The notes beneath the pieces are model-generated. The model was not told the origin of the DNA and made no database searches. It was given only the letters and a program-made list of their open reading frames with translations. Below, in pieces: positions 36,623 through 46,081 of a stretch of DNA of 64,000 nt. This DNA is from CAZZCN01 sp964652975. Lineage in GTDB: Bacteria > Bacillota > Clostridia > Saccharofermentanales > UBA5734. Numbering within the stretch: the first letter of the stretch is position 1; each line of letters opens with the position of its first letter. The stretch lies in the NCBI GenBank assembly GCA_964652975.1, contig CAZZCN010000003.1:34764-98763 (forward strand). The letters run 5' to 3'. Position numbers and translations under genes: made by a program.

Positions 36623-39600
36623 CTACGCTGTACATTCTTCAAATGCCGCAAGTAAAAGTTCGTCGCCCTCAAGTCCGTCCCTTGTCTTTACATTTTCGAT
36701 GGCACTTAGCATGCGTGCATAATCTTCTGGCATTACTTTGACGAACATCGGAAGCATTTTTTCGAAATCGTTTAAAATTTCAGATGCTGTCTTACTCTCT
36801 GTATATTTTGCATGGTTTTCTATCATTTCGCGAAGCTGTGCAACGTCGGCTTCAGCTTCAACCTTTTCGAGAAGCACCATCTCCTTGTTGCAGGTATCTG
36901 CAAAATCGCCCTTTGCATCAAGTACATAGGCGACTCCGCCCGACATGCCTGCAGCAAAGTTTCTTCCTACGGATCCGAGTACAACCACTACTCCGCCTGT
37001 CATGTATTCGCAGCCATGATCACCCACTGATTCGACAACCGCTTTGGCTCCGCTGTTCCTTACACAGAACCTCTCGCCCGCAACGCCATTGATATATGAT
37101 TCTCCGCTTGTAGCTCCGTAAAGTGCGACGTTACCTGCAATAATGTTCTTAGTAGTATCAAATGTGGCACTTCTGTCCGGTCTTACTATTATCTTGCCCC
37201 CTGAAAGCCCTTTGCCTACAAAGTCATTTGCATCCCCTTCAAGGTCAAGTGTTATTCCATGAGGTATAAAGGCACCAAAGCTCTGTCCGGCGCACCCTCT
37301 GAAATGAAGCTGTATCGTATCGGCAGGTAGTCCTTTGCGACCATATATTTTGGTAACTTCGCTGCCAAGCTGTGTGCCTGTGACACGGTTTGTGTTTCTA
37401 ATAGGAAGTGATGCCTTGACAGGAGTACCATATTTGAGAGCAGATCTTGAAAGTGGTATGAGCACTCTCGCATCCATGGTCTTTTCGAGTTCGTGGTCCT
37501 GGCTCATTATACACTTCTTAGGTGCATCCTCACCCATATCAGGTTGGTATAAAAGGCATGAAAGGTCGAGTCCACTGGCTTTCCAGTGATCAATTGCAGT
37601 ATCAGCCTCAAGCAATTCGGTGTGTCCGATTATATCATCAAGTTTCGTTACACCTAGCTCTGCCATTATCTCGCGCATTTCCATCGCTATGAATCGCATG
37701 AAATTTACTACATGTTCAGGCTTACCGGCAAATTTCTCACGCAGTTTTGGATTTTGTGTTGCAACGCCAACAGGGCAGGTGTCCAGATTGCATACGCGCA
37801 TCATGACGCATCCAAGCGCAACAAGCGGCGCTGTGGCAAATCCATATTCTTCAGCGCCCAGAAGCGCTGCTATTATTACATCTCTGCCGGTCATGAGTTT
37901 GCCGTCGGTCTCTACTACGATTCTGCCCCTTAGGTTATTGAGCATGAGTGTCTGATGTGTCTCTGCAAGGCCGAGCTCCCAGGGAAGTCCTGCATGTCTT
38001 ATGCTGGTAATAGGGGAAGCACCTGTTCCACCGTCATATCCACTAATAAGAACAACGTCTGCACGCCCCTTTGCAACGCCGGCGGCGATAGTTCCGACAC
38101 CGACCTCTGAAACAAGCTTGACGCTTACTCTGGCAGATGTGTTGACGTTCTTTAAATCGTATATAAGTTCAGCAAGGTCTTCGATGGAGTATATGTCATG
38201 ATGGGGCGGTGGCGAAATCAGGCCAACACCGGGTGTTGAATAACGGGTTTTTGCTATCCACGGATATACTTTGCTGCCTGGAAGTTGTCCGCCTTCGCCA
38301 GGCTTTGCTCCCTGCGCCATTTTGATCTGAAGTTCGCGGGCATTGACAAGGTATTCGCTGGTAACACCGAAACGTCCCGATGCCACCTGCTTTATCGAAC
38401 TGCAGCGTGAATCACCGTTCTCCATAGTTATGAAACGCTCCGGATCCTCGCCGCCTTCACCTGTATTGCTGCGCCCGCCGAGTCTGTTCATCGCTATCGC
38501 CAGAGCCTCGTGGGCTTCTTTGCTTATAGACCCATAAGACATGGCGCCTGTTTTAAATCTTTTTACAATGCTGTCGACTGATTCAACGCTTTCAAGCGGG
38601 ACGCTTCCTGATGATTTTTTGAATTTCAAGAGACCACGCAGTGTGCATAGCTTCTGATTCTCTTCGTTCAAAAGCGCAGAGTATGACTTGAAAGTATTGT
38701 AATCATTCGTTCGTACAGATTGTTGGAGTTTATAGACACTAAGCGGATTGAACTGGTGGTACTCACCATTGCTTCTCCATTTAAGGACACCTCCGCTTTC
38801 AAGTCCGGAATTCAGGCTGTTTGGCGAAAACGCTTCGCGTCGACGGCCTTCGCACTCTTTTGCAATAACGTCCAAGTCAATTCCGCCCAGCCGTGATGGC
38901 GTGGCTGTAAAATACTTGTCGATTACTTGCTGCGAGACCCCAAGTGCCTCGAAAATCTGAGACCCCTGATAGCTTTGGATTGTCGAAATTCCCATTTTTG
39001 AAATAACCTTGATTATTCCTTTGATAGCCGCTTTTATATAATTCTTGTGGGCATCGTATTCCGAAACACCTTTAAGGTTGCCATTTGCAATCAGGTAGTT
39101 TATTGACTCATAAACCATGTATGGGTTGATAGCGGATACACCGTATCCAATCAAAAGCGCCAGATGGTGGATTTCTCGAGGCTCGCCCGATTCAAGGATT
39201 ATGCCGACGCGGGTTCTGGTTTTTTTCCTTATAAGGTGGTGGTGAAGACCGGAAACTGCAAGCAAAGAAGGTATCGGTGTAGTTGATGCGGTAAATCCGC
39301 GATCTGACAGGACTATTAGATTATGTCCTTCTTCAACCGCTTTGTCAGCCAGAATGAAAAGTTTTTCCATTGCGTTTTCCAGTGCTTTACCATCGCCTTT
39401 TGCACTGAAAAATATCGGAAGCGTTATGGCTTTAAAGCCCTCCTCTTTAATATTTCTCAGCTTCTCAAATTGTGCATTGGTCAGAATCGGATAAGTCATC
39501 TTAATCTGATGGCAGTCAATCGGTGAAGGATTTAACAAGTTGCCTTCGGTTCCCATGTATGTTTCGGTTGCGGTGACAATCTGCTCGCGGATTGCATCAA

Positions 39601-41206
39601 TCGGCGGATTTGTAACCTGGGCAAAAAGCTGTTTAAAATAGTTGAACAAAGACTGCGGCTGGTCAGAAAGAACAGCCGGTGGAATGTCGGTACCCATTGC
39701 GCCGATAGGCTCCAGTGCATCTTTTGCCATTGGCATCAGGAGTGAATTTATCTCCTCAAAAGTATATCCAAAAAGCTTTTGCGCCTGCTCTATTTTTTCG
39801 GGCTCGATTACTTTTTGCTCATACTCTTCATAATTCAAATCTTCCAGATGCAAAAGGTTTTCATCAAGCCATTTGCTGTAGTCATTGGCCTGCGCCATTG
39901 ATTTTTTAATCTCGTCGTCATCGATTATACGTCCCTGCTTGGTATCGATTATTAACATTCTTCCGGGACGAAGTCTCTCTTTTATTAAAATATTTTCGGC
40001 CGGAATATCAAGAACGCCGGCTTCAGACGCTAGAATAACCTGCCCGTCCTTTGTAACATAGTACCTTGACGGACGAAGTCCATTTCTATCCAGTGTAGCA
40101 GCTACAATTGAACCATCGGTGAATGCCATCGCAGCCGGGCCGTCCCATGGTTCCATGAGGACATTGTGATATTCATAGAAAGCTTTTCGCTCATCGCTCA
40201 TGCTTTCGTGGTTGTTCCAAGGTTCCGGTACCATCATCATTGCAACATGAGGCATCGACCTTCCGCTGAGAGTCAGAAACTCCAGGCAGTTGTCAAACAT
40301 CGCCGAGTCGCTTCCGTTGTTGTTGATAACTGGAAAAACCTTGTCGATGTCGCTGCCAAAGACGTCCGTCTTTATTCCCGACTGTCTTGCATGCATCCAG
40401 TTGATATTCCCGCGCAATGTGTTGATCTCACCGTTATGGATCAGGTATCTGTAAGGATGTGCACGTTCCCAGCTGGGGAAGGTGTTCGTGCTGTATCTCG
40501 AATGAACCAGCGCCATAGCCGTTTCGAAATCGGTACTTGTCAAATCGATGTAGAATTCATCCACCTGCTCGGCTGTAAGCATTCCTTTATATACTATCGT
40601 CCGGCTTGAAAGGCTGGCAAAATAAAAATACTTCTCGCTCTTTTCAGGTATGCCGACAATCATTTTCTCACAGCGCTTGCGTATGATATACAGTTTGCGC
40701 TCAAATCCGAGTTCGTCAAATTTATCGTTTTCGCCCATTCCAATAAAAATCTGGCGGATATAAGGACGGTTTGCTTTTGCAGTATCTCCCAGCGACAGTT
40801 CATTGATAGGCAGGGTTCTCCAGCCAAGAACTTTCTGACCTTCCTGCTGCACTATTTTCTCTATTGTATTTTCGCATCTCTTCCTGTTGACTTTAAGTCT
40901 TGGTAAAAAGACCATTCCCACACCATACTTGCCCTCGTCAGGCAATTCTATCTGAACTGAAGGACAGACATTTCGGAAAAACTTATCCGGCAGCTGCATC
41001 AAAATACCGGCGCCATCTCCCGTGTTCTCTTCGCTGCCTGCTCCTCCGCGATGAGCAAGATTCGAAAGAATCGTAAGTGCCTCTCGTACAATTTTGTGCT
41101 CTTTTTTGCCTGAAATATTAACAACTAGACCTATTCCGCAAGCATCGTGTTCGTACTGCGGGTCGTACATTCCCTGTTTGTTTGGCAGTCCATCTGGTTT
41201 TTTCAT
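36623..41206 (-). CDS. gltB: Glutamate synthase large subunit
   Basis: 1527 residues. The glutaminase nucleophile is Cys23 in HDACGIG, so a 22-residue propeptide should be removed. Order: class II amidotransferase (about 23-440), central domain, FMN-binding synthase domain (about 830-1220, with GGRSNTGEGGED, KPGEGGQLPG and the [3Fe-4S] set CVMMRVCNLDTCPVG) and the GXGXG beta-helix (about 1290-1480). With GltD it makes two glutamates from glutamine and 2-oxoglutarate. ATG 41206 follows AAGGGAGGG. A leader terminator and candidate promoter lie upstream. Confidence 0.97.
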   Translation of the reverse strand: MKKPDGLPNKQGMYDPQYEHDACGIGLVVNISGKKEHKIVREALTILSNLAHRGGAGSEENTGDGAGILMQLPDKFFRNVCPSVQIELPDEGKYGVGMVFLPRLKVNRKRCENTIEKIVQQEGQKVLGWRTLPINELSLGDTAKANRPYIRQIFIGMGENDKFDELGFERKLYIIRKRCEKMIVGIPEKSEKYFYFASLSSRTIVYKGMLTAEQVDEFYIDLTSTDFETAMALVHSRYSTNTFPSWERAHPYRYLIHNGEINTLRGNINWMHARQSGIKTDVFGSDIDKVFPVINNNGSDSAMFDNCLEFLTLSGRSMPHVAMMMVPEPWNNHESMSDERKAFYEYHNVLMEPWDGPAAMAFTDGSIVAATLDRNGLRPSRYYVTKDGQVILASEAGVLDIPAENILIKERLRPGRMLIIDTKQGRIIDDDEIKKSMAQANDYSKWLDENLLHLEDLNYEEYEQKVIEPEKIEQAQKLFGYTFEEINSLLMPMAKDALEPIGAMGTDIPPAVLSDQPQSLFNYFKQLFAQVTNPPIDAIREQIVTATETYMGTEGNLLNPSPIDCHQIKMTYPILTNAQFEKLRNIKEEGFKAITLPIFFSAKGDGKALENAMEKLFILADKAVEEGHNLIVLSDRGFTASTTPIPSLLAVSGLHHHLIRKKTRTRVGIILESGEPREIHHLALLIGYGVSAINPYMVYESINYLIANGNLKGVSEYDAHKNYIKAAIKGIIKVISKMGISTIQSYQGSQIFEALGVSQQVIDKYFTATPSRLGGIDLDVIAKECEGRRREAFSPNSLNSGLESGGVLKWRSNGEYHQFNPLSVYKLQQSVRTNDYNTFKSYSALLNEENQKLCTLRGLLKFKKSSGSVPLESVESVDSIVKRFKTGAMSYGSISKEAHEALAIAMNRLGGRSNTGEGGEDPERFITMENGDSRCSSIKQVASGRFGVTSEYLVNARELQIKMAQGAKPGEGGQLPGSKVYPWIAKTRYSTPGVGLISPPPHHDIYSIEDLAELIYDLKNVNTSARVSVKLVSEVGVGTIAAGVAKGRADVVLISGYDGGTGASPITSIRHAGLPWELGLAETHQTLMLNNLRGRIVVETDGKLMTGRDVIIAALLGAEEYGFATAPLVALGCVMMRVCNLDTCPVGVATQNPKLREKFAGKPEHVVNFMRFIAMEMREIMAELGVTKLDDIIGHTELLEADTAIDHWKASGLDLSCLLYQPDMGEDAPKKCIMSQDHELEKTMDARVLIPLSRSALKYGTPVKASLPIRNTNRVTGTQLGSEVTKIYGRKGLPADTIQLHFRGCAGQSFGAFIPHGITLDLEGDANDFVGKGLSGGKIIVRPDRSATFDTTKNIIAGNVALYGATSGESYINGVAGERFCVRNSGAKAVVESVGDHGCEYMTGGVVVVLGSVGRNFAAGMSGGVAYVLDAKGDFADTCNKEMVLLEKVEAEADVAQLREMIENHAKYTESKTASEILNDFEKMLPMFVKVMPEDYARMLSAIENVKTRDGLEGDELLLAAFEECTA

Positions 41207-41253
41207 ATAAACCCTCCCTTGAGCGTATAGCGTTTTGAAATAAGTTGCATATC

Positions 41254-41303
41254 TATAGCGTTTTGAAACAAGTTGTATAACAGATATGATATCAAAACGC
41301 TAT
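41254..41303. repeat. Dispersed double-hairpin element, partial copy D
   Basis: TATAGCGTTTTGAAACAAG and ATATCAAAACGCTAT are inverted ends of one half of the element, 50 bp in all. A further TATAGCGTTTTGAAATAAG stands just before at 41226. It lies in the gltB leader. Confidence 0.75.
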
Positions 41304-41332
41304 TCGTATCGAATCTTTTGGAATTTCGGGGT

Positions 41333-41384
41333 AAAAAAATAGCGCACATCGTTTAAGGCTACGCATTCGCCCTTGAAGTACGCT
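41333..41384 (-). terminator. Terminator or attenuator in the gltB leader
   Basis: On the minus strand AGCGTAC pairs with GTGCGCT (7 bp with one G-U) and encloses an inner AAGG(G)C/GCCTT hairpin; T7 follows. It is between the candidate gltB promoter and gltB, so it could control read-through; it might instead simply end the upstream AraC transcript. No known riboswitch class was recognised. Confidence 0.55.
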
Positions 41385-41470
41385 CTTTTTCCAAAATCAC
41401 CAAAAATCTATCTTAAAACCAGTTGGCTTACCGATTCGATTATTTCTAGCTACAATTTAATATATTTGAC

Positions 41471-41500
41471 ATTATATCATCCATCTCTTGCATAAATCAA
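41471..41500 (-). promoter_or_regulatory. Candidate gltB promoter
   Basis: On the minus strand TTGATT and TATAAT are separated by 18 bp. It would give a leader of roughly 260 bases. Apart from this, the terminator-like hairpin and repeat D, 41207-41739 is AT-rich with no gene. Confidence 0.5.
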
Positions 41501-41739
41501 TACTTTTTATTATATTTTTGGATATTTTTGCAATTTATATAAATATATCTTGCATTATGTCGATTAATACAACAAATTATATATTGATATAAGTCAATTA
41601 TACCCTATATGAATAATTTATCAATTCATTTGCTTGCATTTTATATGCTACAGGGTTGTTTATATCGTACAATGCTATCCTATAAGGCTGATGGGATTAT
41701 GTTGGCCATTTGTTGATGTTTATATCGGCTGATGACAAT

Positions 41740-42612
41740 TCATCTATCACTTAATAGTTTTTTGTAGGCAGACGGGGTTGTTCCGATTTTCTTGAAAAAT
41801 ACCTTGTTGAAATAGCTCAAGTTTTTGAATCCACATTCATACGCAACCTGTGTAATCCCCTTGTCGGTATCAATGAGCATTTGTTTTACAAGGTCGATGC
41901 GTTTTGAGACAATATATTCTACAAAAGTCTGTCCTGTTGTTTCCTTGAAAATAACACAAAAATGCTGCGGTGTGACATGCAGAATTTGCGCCATCTCATT
42001 CACAGTGAGTGGCGATAAAATGTTCTCCTCTATCTTTTCTAAAACTGTTTGCAATCGTAAAAGTGCTTTCCGTTTTTGATTTGTTGTCAAATCGGATTTA
42101 AAGTGGCGGTAAAGTAAAGTCAGCAGGGAAAGCAGTTTTGCCTTGATCATCAGCTGCCAGCCCGGCTGCAGTTGTGTATATTCCGCTTCAATTTCAAAAA
42201 TTAATTTGTTTATCTCGTCAAAATACGGAGTATCCCGGGAAATTTTATTGCAAAAGCCTGCCTGTCGGTCTACAAAGGTTTTAATATAGTCATAATCCAG
42301 CAGGTTTTTGGAACCGGACCATATAAGTGAAGGGTTGAAAACAATTACTATCTGGTTGAGACCATCTTCACCGACGTACATCCTGTGAGGCTCGATATTG
42401 TTGATTATCATCAGCTCGCCCTGATTTAAATCATATTTTCTGTTTTCGATTTCATAGACTCCGCTGCCGTTTTTGGCAAAAGACAGCTCGAAACAGTCAT
42501 GATAATGATAAAAGGAGGAATCCCCCATTGTGTGAAACGGTGGAAGCTCCATGTCAGTCATCATAAATGGAAAATCGTCAGGTAATTTTATAAATTCATA
42601 GACAATATTCAC
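41740..42612 (-). CDS. AraC-family regulator
   Basis: 290 residues using GTG 42612, nine bases after AAAGG; TTG 42621 is the longer option. Cupin sensor (FHTMGDSSFYHYHDCFELSFAKNG, GELMIINNIEPHRMYVG) and a C-terminal AraC domain (about 190-288: LTVNEMAQILHVTPQHFCVIFKE, ITQVAYECGFKNLSYFNKVFFKKIG). Its location beside a URO-D-like gene on the same strand mirrors the pair at 25.7-27.9 kb. Confidence 0.9.
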   Translation of the reverse strand: MNIVYEFIKLPDDFPFMMTDMELPPFHTMGDSSFYHYHDCFELSFAKNGSGVYEIENRKYDLNQGELMIINNIEPHRMYVGEDGLNQIVIVFNPSLIWSGSKNLLDYDYIKTFVDRQAGFCNKISRDTPYFDEINKLIFEIEAEYTQLQPGWQLMIKAKLLSLLTLLYRHFKSDLTTNQKRKALLRLQTVLEKIEENILSPLTVNEMAQILHVTPQHFCVIFKETTGQTFVEYIVSKRIDLVKQMLIDTDKGITQVAYECGFKNLSYFNKVFFKKIGTTPSAYKKLLSDR

Positions 42613-42717
42613 AATCTGCAACCTTTACAATTTCATTTTCTAGACCTTGCTCTGTTGGTCCTGGTTGTCTATATAGCCAAGCCGTATTTCATAATTTTTA
42701 TATTCAGTCGCCCGCAT

Positions 42718-42822
42718 TATAGCAAACTTATTTATGTTATGTATGTTGAAATTACAAAAAAATAGTTTGCCGAATGCGTTTTGATAACACATACATTATA
42801 CAACTTATTTCAAAACGCTATA
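42718..42822 (+). repeat. Dispersed double-hairpin element, copy B (best formed)
   Basis: 105 bp with inverted termini TATAGCAAAC and AAAACGCTATA. Half one runs from AGCAAAC to GTTTGC; half two from GCGTTTTGA to TCAAAACGC. It is AT-rich, carries no open frame, and lies between an AraC gene and a URO-D-like gene. Too short for an insertion sequence; MITE-like or a structural element. Confidence 0.85.
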
Positions 42823-42865
42823 TTACCGCTTATTGTTTTATTCAAGTGTCCTACTTTGTTGATTT

Positions 42866-43939
42866 TTACATCTTCCGCTTCACATTCTCAATTAGCTTGT
42901 CCGCCGCGCTTTGCGATGATGCCCATGTTGAAAAAACAAGTCCTTCAGGTGAAAGCTCCTTGAAGTGGTCCTCGATCTCCTGGCAGCTCCAGTCGTAAAT
43001 CCAAAGACCCTTGCCGGCTTTCTGGATTTTCTTTAGAAGGTCCATCCACTCGATGGTTCTTGGCTGGCCATCGCCGGGAACCCATTGAATCACATCAATA
43101 TCTTTAATTGCCAGAATATCATCCAAATGACCAAGCGCCTCCTTGCCATCATAATGATAGACGCACCTGTCGAGATATGCCGCTTCCTCTTCAATCGCCG
43201 GTATAACAAACTCTCGTGCCTGCGAAGGGCTTATCATGCATGAAAAATCGCACTGTATAACTGCAAATCTGCCTGATGGCAGATAAGTGGGGGCCCAGCC
43301 CAGAGATCCTGTCTTCTCCATATTGCCGGCTTTGTAAGCCATTTCGAAAACTTCCGCGTATGTTTTACGCACATCATTTAAAACGCGATGCACTTCCTCG
43401 GGGCAGTCCATAAGGTCAAAACAAAGGTCCTGCGGTCCTCGTAGAGCGCTGAGTGCGTCCATGTTGCTGTGCAGATCCAGCATTCCGACGACAAATTCAT
43501 CGTTTGCAAATTTAGCTGCATATTCCATAAATTTCTTGATTTTGTCAAAATACGAATCCTTGGATTTATCGAGTCTCACTTCAAAATCAGTCCAGTCGTC
43601 CACTATCTTATGAAGCCATGTAGTGTCGTACCCCTCTTTTGAGATAATCTCCCCGCCCAGGAATCCTGCGTACTGATCAGGTCCGAGTGTCAGAGTGGCG
43701 TAAGGTATTGCTTCACCGCCATAGTATGTTGTAGCAACTGATTTTCTGAATGATTCAAGAAAAGGGTCGTAATTCTTGGAAAGACATGCCATCGCTGAAA
43801 TATTGTCGGTCTGCATATGTTGGTGAAAAGGAACTCCGTCCTTTGGTGATGAAACGCATATAATCGGCCTGTCTAGTACTTCCTTTTGCCAGAAAGCGTC
43901 CCAGTATGTTTTTTTACGATCGAAGTCAGCAATTTTCAT
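42866..43939 (-). CDS. Uroporphyrinogen-decarboxylase-fold protein (second copy)
   Basis: 357 residues, a distant relative of the protein at 25685-26758. Motifs: GGEAIPYATLTLGPDQYAGFLGGE, LDLHSNMDALSALRGPQDLCFDLMDCPEEV, and VIQCDFSCMISPSQARE. In place of HSCGC it has VYHYDGKEALGHLDDIL, so the zinc-type Cys motif is not conserved. It belongs to the URO-D superfamily, but substrate and catalysis are unknown. ATG 43939 follows GGAGG. Its tandem arrangement with an AraC gene suggests joint regulation. Confidence 0.7.
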   Translation of the reverse strand: MKIADFDRKKTYWDAFWQKEVLDRPIICVSSPKDGVPFHQHMQTDNISAMACLSKNYDPFLESFRKSVATTYYGGEAIPYATLTLGPDQYAGFLGGEIISKEGYDTTWLHKIVDDWTDFEVRLDKSKDSYFDKIKKFMEYAAKFANDEFVVGMLDLHSNMDALSALRGPQDLCFDLMDCPEEVHRVLNDVRKTYAEVFEMAYKAGNMEKTGSLGWAPTYLPSGRFAVIQCDFSCMISPSQAREFVIPAIEEEAAYLDRCVYHYDGKEALGHLDDILAIKDIDVIQWVPGDGQPRTIEWMDLLKKIQKAGKGLWIYDWSCQEIEDHFKELSPEGLVFSTWASSQSAADKLIENVKRKM

Positions 43940-44202
43940 TTTAGATATCCTCCATTAATTTGATTTCGGGAAAATACAAACTACGTGCAATTTTCTCATC
44001 AAATATTAATGTTACACCTGAAATTAAGAATAACCTACATCTTTTTTACGAGATATGCATTCTATTTTAAGATTTTTTGATAACAAGCATATTGTAACAC
44101 AAAAGCCTGTAAACGTGCTTTTATTTTTTGCAATTTTTTGATAAAAATATTCTAGTGTTTCTATAAAATAATTTTTATATAATTCTCAGGAAAATTCAAG
44201 TT

Positions 44203-44949
44203 TTAACCTTCAAACCCTGTAAAATCAACGTTGTGTTTTTTCGTTATATGATCAAAGATATTCTGTACTTTCGCATTCAAAACAAGTTCAACGGGAAATG
44301 AGATTGTCTCAAGCATTTTGCACATTGTAGAAACCTCGCCTATATCCCAGGGACAATGCGCATCAGAGTTTATTACAACAGGGACTCCGAAATTCATGCA
44401 TTCCGATGCAATTTCGAGGCACATATCCTGACCACCGCGTCTGACAAAAAACGAACTGTTATTCATCTCGACGAATTTGCCGTTTTCTTTGCATGCCTTG
44501 ACGACTTCCCTTATATCAAATGGATAGTCCGGTGAATCCAAATGTCCCATCAAATCCACATGTGCATTATTAGTAGCCGCTATAAGTGTTTGTGTATGAA
44601 TTGACCTGGTTGCCACAGGGAATGTGCTGTTGTGAAACGATGCTATGATCCATTCCAATTTAGTAATAATTTCATCGTTAGTATCGATATTTCCATAGAT
44701 GTCAATTATATTCGCCTCTATTCCGCGAATGAGTGCAACACCGTTTACGAATCGAGGAAGGACCCGCATATTGTAAAAATGCCACGGGTGCGGTGAATCC
44801 GGCAAAGCAGGTCCGTGATCTGTTATTGCAAGCGCCAGAAGACCTTTCTTGCTGGCTTCCACTAAGTTTTCTGATATAGTCCCATATGCATGTGATGAGG
44901 CTATGCTGTGACAATGCAAGTCCGCCTCGATTTTGTAAATACTGTTCAT
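44203..44949 (-). CDS. PHP-domain phosphatase/hydrolase (YcdX-like)
   Basis: 248 residues. Metal ligands in DLHCHSIAS, ITDHGPALPDS, GIEANIIDIYG, FHNST, GHLDSPDY and INSDAHCPW match the trinuclear-zinc PHP phosphatases. Likely hydrolyses a phosphate ester in the cytoplasm; natural substrate unknown. ATG follows AAGGAG. It stands alone, divergent from the pseudouridine synthase gene. The 400 bp between them are AT-rich; the only structure I see is GACAAAT/ATTTGTC at 45063-45081. Confidence 0.88.
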   Translation of the reverse strand: MNSIYKIEADLHCHSIASSHAYGTISENLVEASKKGLLALAITDHGPALPDSPHPWHFYNMRVLPRFVNGVALIRGIEANIIDIYGNIDTNDEIITKLEWIIASFHNSTFPVATRSIHTQTLIAATNNAHVDLMGHLDSPDYPFDIREVVKACKENGKFVEMNNSSFFVRRGGQDMCLEIASECMNFGVPVVINSDAHCPWDIGEVSTMCKMLETISFPVELVLNAKVQNIFDHITKKHNVDFTGFEG

Positions 44950-45350
44950 TAATATAATTGCTCCTTAAAGAAAATTACTGCTATGCCCATTTTCATTATT
45001 AGACTTAATTTTTATTTCTTTTTCTTTTCTTACTTTACCACGAATGCTAGTGATAATAAACTGACAAATTGTCGATTTGTCACAATCCGGTCAAAATCCT
45101 CCAATCGCAATTCAAATTTTCTTACCACTTAGTAATTTGTTTTCAACGATTATGCTATCATTTCATTTTGAATCTATTTCAACTCTATCGTATATTCCGA
45201 CTGAATCAATTGCGTATGGCTGAGCAAAGACTTTTTGATACTTATCCTAATTTTCGTCATTTTCGAAAATTATAAAATGATACTATAGTAATTACTGTCA
45301 ACCCACTTCCACTATTGCAATACAAAATCTATTTATTTATAATGGCAGTT

Positions 45351-46067
45351 ATGAGATTGGATCGCTTATTGGCAAATTCAGGATACGGGTCGCGGACCAC
45401 CGTAAAAGAAATGATTCGCAAAGGCGAGGTAACTGTTGACGGTAAAATTGTAACCGACCAGGGACTTCATGTTGACGAGTCCGCAAAGAATACGATAGAA
45501 GTATCAGGAAGCTATGCAAAAACCCGAAAATATCTTCACTATATGCTTTATAAACCCACTGGGGTGATTACCGCCCTGGATGATAAAAGGCATGAGACAA
45601 TTGCCAAGTTTATACCCGCCAATCTGCTAACCGCAGGAATTTTCCCTGTTGGCAGACTGGATATCGACACGACAGGTCTTTTGCTGCTGACCAACGACGG
45701 AACACTTTGTCACAGGCTTACAGGACCTAAATGGCATGTCGATAAGGAATACTACTTCGAATTATCAGGAAAATACCTTGATGACTCTGATGTGATAAAA
45801 CTTGAAAATGGACTTGTACTTGCAGACGGCACCGTCTGTAAGCCCGCCAAGCTTGAAATTTTAGAGTCCTTTAGCGGTCTTCTGACAATTCGCGAGGGTA
45901 AATATCATCAGGTGAAGCGAATGATGAAGGATTTGGGCGGAACTGTAACAGTCCTCGAAAGACGACGGATGGGCGATATAGTTTTAGACACGTCCCTGGC
46001 ACCCGGAGAAATCCGCGAACTTACCGAGGAAGAGATAGCTTCACTTTATGGTTCAACTGGAATGTAA
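45351..46067 (+). CDS. RsuA/RluB-family pseudouridine synthase
   Basis: 238 residues from the ATG at 45351 (MRLDRLLANSGYGSR), where family homology begins; ATG 45342 is close by and neither has a clear ribosome site. S4 RNA-binding domain (1-60) and catalytic domain with GRLDIDTTGLLLLTNDG, whose Asp is the catalytic residue. It converts a uridine of rRNA to pseudouridine. The C-terminal HQVKRMM is the family signature. Target position (16S or 23S) cannot be told. Confidence 0.9.
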   Translation: MRLDRLLANSGYGSRTTVKEMIRKGEVTVDGKIVTDQGLHVDESAKNTIEVSGSYAKTRKYLHYMLYKPTGVITALDDKRHETIAKFIPANLLTAGIFPVGRLDIDTTGLLLLTNDGTLCHRLTGPKWHVDKEYYFELSGKYLDDSDVIKLENGLVLADGTVCKPAKLEILESFSGLLTIREGKYHQVKRMMKDLGGTVTVLERRRMGDIVLDTSLAPGEIRELTEEEIASLYGSTGM

Positions 46068-46081
46068 AATTAGAAATTTTC

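Noticed and set aside
41333..41470. Known riboswitch (glutamine, c-di-GMP or T-box) before gltB
   Set aside because: Core conserved motifs of these classes could not be matched; only a terminator-like hairpin is supported.
42718..42822. Insertion sequence
   Set aside because: 105 bp with no transposase; treated as a miniature or structural element.
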